In this document: positions 55,701-64,000 of the stretch, in pieces
Position numbering within the stretch: position 1 is the stretch's first letter
How the letters are laid out: each line of letters starts with the position of its first letter
Assembly (NCBI GenBank): GCA_014529385.2
Contig: CM043960.1
Coordinates: 28,303,396-28,367,395 of the forward strand
Length of the DNA: 64,000 nt
Origin: Adiantum capillus-veneris
Lineage: Eukaryota; Streptophyta; Polypodiopsida; Polypodiales; Pteridaceae
Direction: 5' to 3'
Notes under the pieces: model-generated
Databases searched by the model: none
What the model saw: only the letters and a program-made list of their open reading frames with translations
What the model was told of the DNA's origin: nothing
Made by a program: the position numbers and the translations under genes

Positions 55701-57538
55701 CCCATCTCCTTAGCATCTATATACATGTCTTTTTCCCTTAACTTAAAGGATATTCTCCTTTCAGGAAATTTAACATCGGCAGCCAGGCGGTCAAACCATG
55801 GTTCCCCTAGGATTACATCCTCATGCTTGAGAGGAGAGATAAAGAAGTCCTCTTTGTCCACATAGCCTTGGACATGAAGCCTCAATTTCCCAATTAAGGG
55901 AGTGAATGAAGCTTCTTGCCCCTTGAAGGCACTGTCTGCGGGTAGGATATCTCCCATCTCGTAGGATTGTATGCCTAGCTTGGTGGCTAACTCCATAGAT
56001 ATGAAATTGTGAGTAGAACCAGGGTCAAAGAGAATAAAAGCATCATGTTCTCTTACCTTTCCCCAAGCATGGCATAGAGGAGATCCTTTGTGGTGAGTTT
56101 GGTGAATCTCCTCCTCTTGGATTTCAACCAAAGAAGCTCTAGGAGGATCTTGGCGGTTGTTCTTTTGGGGACAAGCGCGGTACGCATGCCCTTGTTCGCC
56201 GCACTTGAAACACCAATTATCCTTACGATAACACTCAAGCTCTTCAAGAGAGAGTTTATTCTTTCCTTTGTAAACTCCCTTCTCTTTAGCATTGTTGGAA
56301 TTGCCCTTAGGAGACTTTTGGACATTGTCCTTCCCCTTAGGCTCATTGGAACCCTTGTTTTCCGGGGGCTTATTATTTCTTTTACCCCCCGTTTGGAAAT
56401 TGATTCGAGAGGCCACCATAGTATGGTATATTACCGCCGATATGGTACGTGGTCTTTGGGAGTTGACATACTCCGCCATTTCTTCGGTTAAGCCCGCACA
56501 AAATTGTTGCTTTTGCTCTCCAAAATCCAACTTTTTGAAGACAGTGGCTTTGAGTTGTAGGTCCCAAAACTTGTCTACATATTTGTGGATGGATTCATTG
56601 GAAGAGAGCTTTAAGCTTCGCCATTCGGTGAGTACTTTGTCTTTGGCATCGGTGGCCAAAAATTGCTTCATAATGGAAGCTCTTAAAGCCTTCCATGTTC
56701 GTGGAGCTTCACCGTTGGCTCGTAGGCTAGACCACCATTGTCTGGCGGACTTTTGAAAGTGCATAGCTACATGGCGTAGCTTAGAGGACTCCGTGAAGCC
56801 CTCATCTCCAAACGCCGCATCGAATTGCTGGATAAAGGCCAAGACTTTCTCCGTAGCACCAAAGGTGCCATCATAGGTAAGGAAAGAGATGCTCTTCCCT
56901 CCCTCTTTGAATTTCTTCAGCTTGGACGACCTCTTCCATGCGGCATAGGATTTCCTATGGCCTCTTCTTTTTGATGGTTCAAAAGTTGCACCATCACTTT
57001 CTTCAGAAGGTGAAGAATTTGAAGAAGGTGGAGAAGAGGGCGACCTCTTTCTCGCCTTTTTCTTGTCTTGATCTTTGTCGTCTTCACCATAGCTTTCATA
57101 AGAGGAAGAGGATGAAGAATATGGAGAAGAGGGTGTCCTCTTTCTCGCCTTTTTCTTCTCTTGCTTTTTATCATCCCTCTTTGAATTGTGGTGAGGAGAA
57201 GAATACGATGGTCTTCTCCGCTTTGGTGGTGATGGAGAGCGTTTAGCCCGCGGTCTTCGTGGAGCCATCTCCGCCGAGGTGGCGGGAGACTCGCTTCTTT
57301 CTCGTTCCTTCGGTGGAGGCTCTTGAGTTCTCCTTTGGGAAGGAGATGCATCATCAAGAAGTAAATTCTTGAGCCCTTCATATGGATTCTCTTCTTCTTC
57401 CCGAATCGGAGAGAGACCTCTTTTGGGAGTCTCACAAGGAGGCTTCCTAGGTGTTCTCTCGTCATGGTGATGAGCTTGGAGAATCCCGTGAGCACGGAGC
57501 TGCTGTTGCACTTCACTTTGGAGAGATGGATTGCCCAT
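52790..57538 (-). pseudogene. gag-pol: Gag-pol polyprotein of element C with three in-frame stops
   Basis: One frame of 1583 codons encodes everything needed for transposition. Residues 75-180 form an Arg/Ser/Lys-rich, RS-like N-terminal region with two KKKARKR[TS]PSSP repeats. Gag core about 220-385; knuckle CFKCGEQGHAYRAC at 443-456; protease DPGSTHNFIS at 505-514 (DPG in place of DSG); RT 735-960 with CVDYRALN and active box FFDD at 851-854; RNase H Asp996, Glu1033 and Asp1058. TGA at 54227-54229 ends the first 1103 codons just after VADAL. Integrase follows with HHCC (HAPPYAGHSG, CVVCQ) and D-D-E (MDF, SDRD, QSE). TAG at 53585-53587 (NF-KG, probably Trp) and TAA at 53345-53347 interrupt it. 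A chromodomain-like segment (LRGGKTIRRYLILFKNYP, ARWMQ) closes it. Start chosen at MGNPSLQSEV, first ATG after the leader. Confidence 0.93.
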
Positions 57539-58062
57539 GACTTGTTAAATCCTAGAAACAAGATAGTTAACAAGCATCGGAGCATCATTAGTAGCTTGCT
57601 CATTAGCTAAATCAAAGTTATCAACATTAATTTCACTCTCTTTAATATTGTCAGCTATTCTAACAACTTTTAGGTGTAAACTTTTTAGGTGTACTTTGGC
57701 ACTTCAAGCCCTAGTTGCTACTCCTCTTTACCTCTTTAGAAAAAACACTCAAGGTACTATACCCATGGCTCGAATACCATTATTTGCAAGGAATAGAAGA
57801 GAGGGTCTTTCAACACCAAAACAGCACCGGCTCCTGTCAAGCTTCTAATAGCTGAATAGTGGTTAAGCCGTAGGCAAGCCCCGTAGGACTCCACTATTAA
57901 GACCATAGCTCTCGACGGTGATGCCCCGTTAACGGCACGAAGGCACACGCACTGCAAGGCTGAAAAATCCCTATTCTACTTACTCATAGGCAATTAATAA
58001 TACCAACCATTTATAGCTAGCTTGAAGACCTCCCTTCTTGAGCAAGAAAAGAGAAACCTCGT

Positions 58063-58075
58063 GCTCTGATACCAA
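58063..58075 (-). promoter_or_regulatory. Inner primer-binding site of element C (tRNA-Met)
   Basis: Plus strand GCTCTGATACCAA adjoining the inner LTR fragment. It would normally be the only primer site; a second identical one is at 59615-59627. Confidence 0.9.
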
Positions 58076-58541
58076 TGTAACATTTAATGGACTAAAAACT
58101 TGTGTGTAGCGGAAATTAGCATGAACATAGTGGGCATTTCATTAGAATAGATTCCTAATGAGAATTACAAGAGTGCTTGGGTGGAGAGAGCAACAGAAAG
58201 CATAACACCTAGTTAGATAGCATGAACAATACTTTCAAAAGAGAGAGAAATTAAGCTATTGACAACAGTTGAGGACCGGATTTTCATGGAGACGGTCCCC
58301 CCTCCAAAAGGCTTTGTATTATGGTTTCTCCCATCAAGAGAGACATTGTACAATACAATTCTTTGTGTTCCTTCAAGACTAGCTAGTGCAATGAAGATGA
58401 ATGCTTCATGCACTTAGCAAACACAACATTAATTATCCCCGGTCTCAGACCCAAGACCTCACACACCTTCGAAGATGGTGAGAGCTAGCAGGGTATGAGA
58501 GTAGATTGAGAGGAAAAAGGAGTTTCTTACGAGAAAGATGT
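58076..58541 (-). repeat. Internal partial LTR of element C
   Basis: Corresponds to the last 470 or so bases (minus sense) of the LTR. It stops at GAGAAAGATGTAC and is joined to gag sequence CATCACTTTC. It carries private differences from both outer LTRs (for example ACTAAAAACTTG against CCTAATAACTTA, and a 13-base deletion near 58410). Confidence 0.9.
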
Positions 58542-59090
58542 ACCATCACTTTCTTCAGAAGGTGAAGAATTTGAAGAAGGTGGAGAAGAGGGTGACCTCT
58601 TTCTCGCCTTTTTCTTGTCTTGATCTTTGTCGTCTTCACCATAGCTTTCATAAGAGGAAGAGGATGAAGAATATGGAGAAGAGGGTGTCCTCTTTCTCGC
58701 ATTTTTCTTCTCTTGCTTTTTATCATCCCTCTTTGAATTGTGGTGAGGAGAAGAATACGATGGTCTTCTCCGCTTTGGTGGTGATGGAGAGCGTTTAGCC
58801 CGCCGTCTTCGTGGAGCCATCTCCGCCGAGGTGACGGGAGACTCGCTTCTTTCTCGTTCCTTCGGTGGAGGATCTTGAGTTCTCCTTTGGGAAGGAGATG
58901 CATCATCAAGAAGTAAATTCTTGAGCCCTTCATATGGATTCTCTTCTTCTTCCCGAATCGGAGAGAGACCTCTTTTGGGAGTCTCACAAGGAGGCTTCCT
59001 AGGTGTTCTCTCGTCATGGTGATGAGCTTGGAGAACCCCGTGAGTATGGAGCTGCCGTTGCACTTCACTTTGGAGAGATGGATTGTCCAT
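58542..59090 (-). pseudogene. Duplicated 5' part of element C gag
   Basis: Repeats the first 180 or so codons of gag (residues 1 to about 183, MDNPSLQSEV to SEESDGT) with about 2% base differences from 57538-56990. It is cut at the junction with the inner LTR fragment, after which the frame adds a few LTR-derived residues and stops. No capsid core is present, so no functional product is expected. Confidence 0.9.
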
Positions 59091-59614
59091 GACTTGTTAA
59101 ATCCTAGAAACAAGATAGTTAACAAGCATCGGAGCATCATTAGTAGCTTGCTCATTAGCTAAATCAAAGTTATCAACATTAATTTCACTCTCTTTACTAT
59201 TGTCAGCCATTCTAACAACTTTTAGGTGTAAACGTTTTAGGTATACTTTGGCACTTCAAGCCCTAGTTGCTACTCCTCTTTACCCCTTTAGAAAAAGCAC
59301 TCAAGCTACTGTACCCGCGGCTCGAATACCATTAATTGCAAGGAATAGAAGAGAGGGTCTTTCGTCACCAAAACAACACCAGCTCCTGTCAAGCTTCTAA
59401 TAGCTCAATAGTGGTTAAGCCGTAGGCAAGCCCCGTAGGACTCCACTATTAAGACCATAGCTCTCGACGGTGATGCCAAGTTAACTGCACAAAGGCAGGC
59501 GCACTGCAAGGCTGAAAAATCCCTATTCTACTTACTCACAGGCAATTAATAATACCAACCATTTGTAGCTAGCTTGAGGACCTCCCTTCTTGACCAAGAA
59601 AAGAGAAACCTTGA

Positions 59615-59627
59615 GCTCTGATACCAA
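59615..59627 (-). promoter_or_regulatory. Outer primer-binding site of element C (tRNA-Met)
   Basis: Plus strand GCTCTGATACCAA at the inner edge of the complete 5' LTR. Confidence 0.92.
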
Positions 59628-61378
59628 TGTAACATTTAATGGCCTAATAACTTATGTGTAGCGGAAATAGCATGAACATAGTGGGCATTTCATTAGAATA
59701 GATACCTAATGAGAATTACAAGAGTGCTTGGGTGGAGAGAGCAACAAAAAAGCATAACACCTAATTTGATAGCATCGACAATACTTTCAAAAGAGAGAGA
59801 AATTAAGCTATTGACAACAGTTGAGGACCGGATTTGCATGGAGCCGGTCCCCCCTCCAAAAGGCTTTGTATTATGGTTTCTCCCATCAAGAGAGACATTG
59901 TACAATACAATTCTTTGTGTTCCTTCAAGACTAGCTAGTGCAATGAAGATGGAAGCTTCATACACCAAGAAAAACACTTAATCAAACACAACTTGAATTA
60001 TCCCCGTTCTCAGACCCAAGACCTCACACACCTTCGAAGATGGTGAGAGCTAGCAGGGTATGAGAGTAGATTGAGAGGAAGCAGGAGTATCTTACGAGAA
60101 AGATGTACATCTCCTCACATAATCACACATATTAGCATAGATTAGCTTAGTAATTAGCTTGGTAGAGGAGGTGAGCATGCATTGAAGCTTGGCTCTTGGT
60201 TGGATTTGCATCCACATGCCAAGAGAGTGTTGATGTAGGCTTCTATCTCACAAGCTTGGAGTAGGTGATGAGCTCTCCATTAAAGCTTGGGAGGAGATAG
60301 AGTATTCTTCCTTCACACATGGTCAAGTGTGAGTGTGTGTGTGTCAATGCCAAGCAAAAATCAGCCCCCTCTCTCTCTTGGGCGAGCCCTAACTGCTAAT
60401 TAGGTCTGGCTTTTTGCCTCATTGGACCTCCCAGGTCAAGCCAATAGGTATTAAGCAACATAAGTGATAGCCTTCTGACATGTGTCCCCCTTTCCCCTTT
60501 TGTGAGAGCTTTAGGTAATTAAATAATTAAACTAAACTCTCATTGGATCCCTTTGTCTCCTGGCCAATAGAAATCAGGCAAGCCATGGGGCTTCTGAATG
60601 CTCATTGGACCCTTTGGGAGACTGCCCAATAGTCTTCTAGGAGACTTAATTCTCATTGAATAAAATTCTCTTTGTAATTAAATAATTAAACTAAACTCTC
60701 ATTGGACCCCTTTGTCTCCTGGCCAATAGAAATCAGGCAAGCCATGGGGCTTCTGAATGCTCATTGGACCCTTTGGGAGACTGCCCAATAGTCTTCTAGG
60801 AGACTTAATTCTCATTGGTTTCTTTTATTAAATGTTTTTAAATTAATTAAACTACATTTACTCTAGCTTAATTCTCATTGGTCCACTTCAAGGGTCTTCC
60901 AATAGGAATTGGGCACACCTTGTGGGCATCTGGCCTAGGGAGCTGACATGTGTCCCTCATTCCCTTTGTGTGAAGGGAGCCTATGTGTGTGTGTGTGTGG
61001 CTTTCTCTCTCATCCCCTACCTTTGGGGCTCGCCCCCTCCCATGTAGGGATGTGCAAAGACTTTTAGGGCACACACAAAGCATCCAATTTTCCTTGGGGT
61101 TGACCTTTGGACACAACCTTTGAATTTTGGAACCTTAGCATTTTGGAAGTCTTAATGGGCTGAACCTTAGGGTCTTTTTAGCCCATTGTTGCACATGGCT
61201 CTTTTGCAGATCGCCCCCCCTTTGGATCCTTATTTTCCCTCCTTTGGATCCCTACTGTGGTCGGTTTGCTAGCTTAACCAATATTCTAGCTTTTTCTCCC
61301 TTGGAACTTCCCCACATTAAATGATCAGTTTAATATGAGAAAATCATTTAGGAGAATTAGATATTGATTATTATGACA
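59628..61378 (-). repeat. 5' LTR of element C
   Basis: 1751 bp, same ends as 50838-52434. It is longer by 154 bp owing to an internal duplication at 60516-60818. Confidence 0.93.
60516..60818. repeat. Tandem duplication inside the 5' LTR of element C
   Basis: About 144 bp starting TAATTAAATAATTAAACTAA occurs twice with a period of 159 bp (60516-60659 and 60675-60818), separated by ATAAAATTCTCTTTG. The unit spans two of the ATTGG...CCAAT pairs. The 3' LTR has one copy. Confidence 0.9.
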
Positions 61379-61383
61379 TATTG

Positions 61384-62522
61384 CTACCACAATAAAGTCT
61401 CATCAGGAACTGAGGGCAAGGGTGCAAAAGCCAACAAGTCAAAGAGCGGTAAAGGTAAGGGTGGCAAAGCTGCAGTCAACTCTGCGAAAGGTGTGCCCAT
61501 TTCACAAACAATGGATAAAGGTAAGGGTGGAAAAGCTGCAGTCAACTCTGCAAAAGGTGTGCCCACTACACAAACAATGGATAAAGCAATACAACAATGG
61601 TTTCAAGGTATCCTTAGTTGTAACCATAGTGTACCCCCTCATCGAGACATGGACGATTTAAATTGGGATCCTATTCTACCGGTTCCTCCGATGAATGTGC
61701 ATGTGTGCACTCTTCATACCCATCTACAAATTCTTGACAAGTTTCTTTGGTTCCATATTAATTATGCTTGGAATATGGAGTCTGCAAAAAGAAGAGAAGA
61801 GGGTATAAGAGAACTCGAATCTATTTCATCAAGTGCTTGTATACATGGGGGTTCAGTTGAGTTATCAAAGGAAAAGAAGGCATTTGGAAGAGAACTCGAA
61901 TCTATTTCATCAAGTGCTTGTATACATGGGGGTTCAGTTGAGTTATCAAAGGAAAAGAAGGCATTTGGAAGTACATGGATCGTCCTAATAAAATGTGTAT
62001 GGGTGGTAGTAAAGCTAAGCATTTGCTTTCAAACTATTCTGACTCCCAAAGTGCCAATGAGTTTCAATTGTGGAAAAAAGTATGTGACATTACCACCTAC
62101 AGAGGTAATGAAGCAGCCCTAGGAGAAGAGGGTATAAGAGAACTCGAATCTATTTCATCAAGTGCTTGTATACATGGGGGTTCAGTTGAGTTATCAAAGG
62201 AAAAGAAGGCATTTGGAAGTACATGGATCGTCCTAATAAAATGTATATGGGTGGTAGTAAAGCTAAGCATTTGCTTTCAAACTATTCTGACTCCCAAAGT
62301 GCCAATGAGTTTCAATTGTGGAAAAAATTATGTGACATTACCACCTACAGAGGTAATGAAGCAACCCTAGGAATAAAGCGTGCTCGTGTGTGTCAGTCTG
62401 TAGATGGTATTTCTTGTTTTCTTGAAAAGACAAAGCTAACTTGTGTTGAGATATCCACCTTAAAGTTTGTAATCAATGGTTTCCAATGCAAATGGTGGAC
62501 ACCTGGGGGGATGGTGGGTTGA
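61384..62522 (+). pseudogene. Unidentified broken ORF (gene U), part 3
   Basis: Continues the frame of part 2 across the element C target site (CIYC then YHNKVSSGTEGKG). A Lys/Gly-rich segment has a 66-bp tandem repeat (GKGGKAAVNSAKGVP twice). WDPILPVPPMNVHVCTLHTH and FLWFHINYAWNMES follow. The segment ELESISSSACIHGGSVELSK is tandemly duplicated in frame (81 bp). A further 248-bp duplication shifts the frame; the correct reading then continues RPNKMCMGGSKAKHLLSNY, EFQLWKKVCDITTYRGNEA and, at 62370-62522, GIKRARVCQSVDGISCF to a stop. Cys and His residues are spaced as in a metal-binding or nuclease-type domain, but no family is recognised. Confidence 0.5.
61810..62370 (+). repeat. Nested tandem duplications (81 bp and 248 bp) in gene U
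   Basis: 81-bp units start at 61810 and 61891. 248-bp units are 61875-62122 and 62123-62370, nearly identical. Both duplications are very recent, with only a few substitutions such as GTGTATGGG against GTATATGGG. Confidence 0.92.
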
Positions 62523-63192
62523 ACACTTTGTCTTTGCAGTCAAAAAACATCAGTGTTTGAACTAAAGTTTTATTGTTTTTTCAGCACACTCTTTTGCCTC
62601 ATAACTCTTTTTTTTTACACATTTGATTCATTGGGCATCTGGAGTAACCAAGGAATGGAGCGCTCACACTATCAAGAAAAAGCAATGTATTTTAAAAATA
62701 CACGGCATGGAGGTTAGGAAAAAGAGCAATGCTCTACACGAAATGTTCAATTGGTTCTAGAGAATTTTAGCAAGGAGAGAAAGGAAGAAGATTAGAGTGC
62801 AAAGAAGTTTGAAATGTAGAATAGAGAAAGTGGTTAGCCTGAGACAATCATAATTATATATTATATCATGCTTCTAGTACAAAAGATAGATTTCGACGAT
62901 GGTTGGAGACAAGGCAAAAAAATGACAGGCATTGGGTGGAAAATGAATATTCTAACACTAACCACTTCTATTGTAAACATGCATTGTAATGCCATGTGAT
63001 TGGTTGATGTCCCAATCAGTGGTTCCTTGGGTCAAGTTTTGTTTATTTTGGAGTTTTCTTGAATTTTTAAGGTTTTCTTTTTAATTAAGTACTATTTAGG
63101 TCAAAACTCACAACTTCAAGTTCATTTCTTGTTTGCACATTCTAGAATATCCTCTTGAGCACAAACGTGCACACACTCATCTCTTGCACCTC
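62523..63192. other. Unassigned region, no supported gene
   Basis: AT-rich sequence without recognisable ORF, repeat partner or promoter signal. Confidence 0.4.
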
Positions 63193-64000
63193 ATGGACGA
63201 TTCACACAAGCAGACCACTACGCACATCAATACCACCACAACCACTCACACCACAAAAAATCAGCAGTTAGCACCCCATGAAGAATCTACAGCTTCAAAT
63301 CCACATCCCCAGCCACAAGTGGATAACCCAATGCCCCAATAGCTCCATATGCCCAACGGCGTCCCCAACCATCGAATCTAGATGATCAAACCACCATGCG
63401 ATATATTTTTGGTGATCTCGGATCACTAAACCATGCCAACCGCACACCTCTGCCAGATCCCCCACCAATTTCATCTCTACACAGAGCCACACAAGAAACA
63501 AGAGAAACCAAAGAATAATAATGAGGTCCGCCCAAAATTCGGAGTCCTCGCCTACTGTCACATCACTTGATGCTCATGCCACCGTGGAAACCACACCACA
63601 AAGATTTGGACCACGAGCCAAACAAAGAGTAATGAAGGTAATACCAGGTGACTTGGTTTCTAAAGCATGACAGGCCAAGAGGAGGAAAGTAATGAAAGAG
63701 ATAGAAAAGAAAGAGGCAGCTGAGAAGGAAGCAAAAAGAATGAAATAAGGACAAAGAAGACAAAGGGAGCAAGAGAAATGGCAGAGAGCTGAGGCCGAGA
63801 GAGCTCACTTGAAAAACCTACAAGCACGAGCAAAGGCAGAGAGGAAGGCGACAGAGGGCAGAGCTCCAACCACCCAATGAGCAAAGGATGGGAGCTCTAG
63901 GCCTTCAAAAATACCTCAAAGAGCCAAGCAATGTGCAAAGAGGAAAAAGGACAAGGTGACGTCTGAAGAACAACACGCCCAGGAGGAAAAAGAAAAAAAA
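63193..64000 (+). pseudogene. Broken charged ORF, runs off the window
   Basis: Plus strand. Begins MDDSHKQTTTHINTTTTTH at 63193 (Thr/His/Asn-rich), slips frame near 63335 into APYAQRRPQPSNLDDQTTMR and IFGDLGSLNHANRTPLPDPP. Then from about 63523, in a further frame, SSPTVTSLDAHATVETTPQR leads to a long Lys/Glu/Ala/Arg stretch (VMKEIEKKEAAEKEAKRMK, RAEAERAHLKNLQARAKAER), a probable coiled coil broken by several stops. Composition resembles the N-terminal ORF of a plant LTR element, which is inference. Antisense ORFs here are shadows. Confidence 0.4.

Larger units (their letters stand above)
50838..61378 (-). mobile_element. Ty3/gypsy chromovirus (element C) with internal tandem duplication
   Basis: TATTG is duplicated at 50833-50837 and 61379-61383. 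Between them, on the minus strand: complete 5' LTR (61378-59628), primer-binding site, leader and start of gag (to 58542), a 3' part of a second LTR (58541-58076), a second primer-binding site, leader, full gag-pol (57538-52790), polypurine tract and 3' LTR (52434-50838). A chromodomain ends the polyprotein, which marks a chromovirus. It is the youngest element here: three nonsense codons and no frameshift in the gag-pol frame; LTRs differ by about 2% by eye. Confidence 0.92.

Noticed and set aside
62523-64000. Several antisense ORFs at the right end
   Set aside because: They are shadows of a plus-strand charged ORF or of AT-rich sequence and match nothing.

Overview
The window is repeat-dominated nuclear DNA of a land plant, made almost entirely of nested and decayed transposable elements. 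The evidence is plant-type Ty3/gypsy polyproteins, a CACTA (EnSpm) TNP2 transposase with small GT-AG introns, primer-binding sites for initiator tRNA-Met and tRNA-Asp, a tRNA-derived SINE-like unit, and very long G/C and CT/GA tracts. Species cannot be fixed from sequence alone; a large-genome plant such as a fern, lycophyte or gymnosperm is a guess. I found no confident intact host gene, no rRNA or tRNA gene and no CRISPR array.

Layout. 1-9530: Ty3/gypsy element A (plus strand, 5' end outside), badly frameshifted, with a second retropepsin-like domain downstream of integrase. 9531-14987: mostly unassigned, with a possible LTR, microsatellites, a dispersed repeat and a small spliced ORF remnant. 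14988-18945: large non-autonomous LTR element L (minus) whose right LTR runs into CT satellite. 18945-20030: CT satellite and G tracts. 20586-32343: CACTA TNP2 transposase gene, split by gag-only LTR element T (23802-31631, ACGC duplication), whose 5' LTR is itself split by a TIR element (25009-26322, TTAA duplication). 32588-36620: copies of an unidentified repeat, a SINE-like unit and tandem duplications. 37242-about 47820: Ty3/gypsy element B (plus) with a 538-bp 5' LTR holding a long hairpin, a tRNA-Asp-type PBS, a leader with five copies of a 24-bp palindrome, a second array of homeobox-like palindromes, and broken gag-pol. 48700-62522: one unrecognised broken ORF, interrupted by an insert with heat-shock-like elements (about 49010-49611) and by chromovirus element C (50838-61378, minus, TATTG duplication). 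63193-64000: a broken charged ORF.

Elements A and B are old, with many stops and frameshifts. Element C is youngest: its 4.7-kb gag-pol frame is spoiled by only three nonsense codons. It also has an aberrant architecture, with two PBS sites, a partial third LTR and a duplicated gag start inside one pair of target-site duplications. No cellular pathway is encoded. The points that most reward follow-up are the element C rearrangement, the regulatory-looking arrays (heat-shock-type, CCAAT pairs, two palindrome arrays), the long hairpin, and the unidentified ORF that served as target for two insertions.
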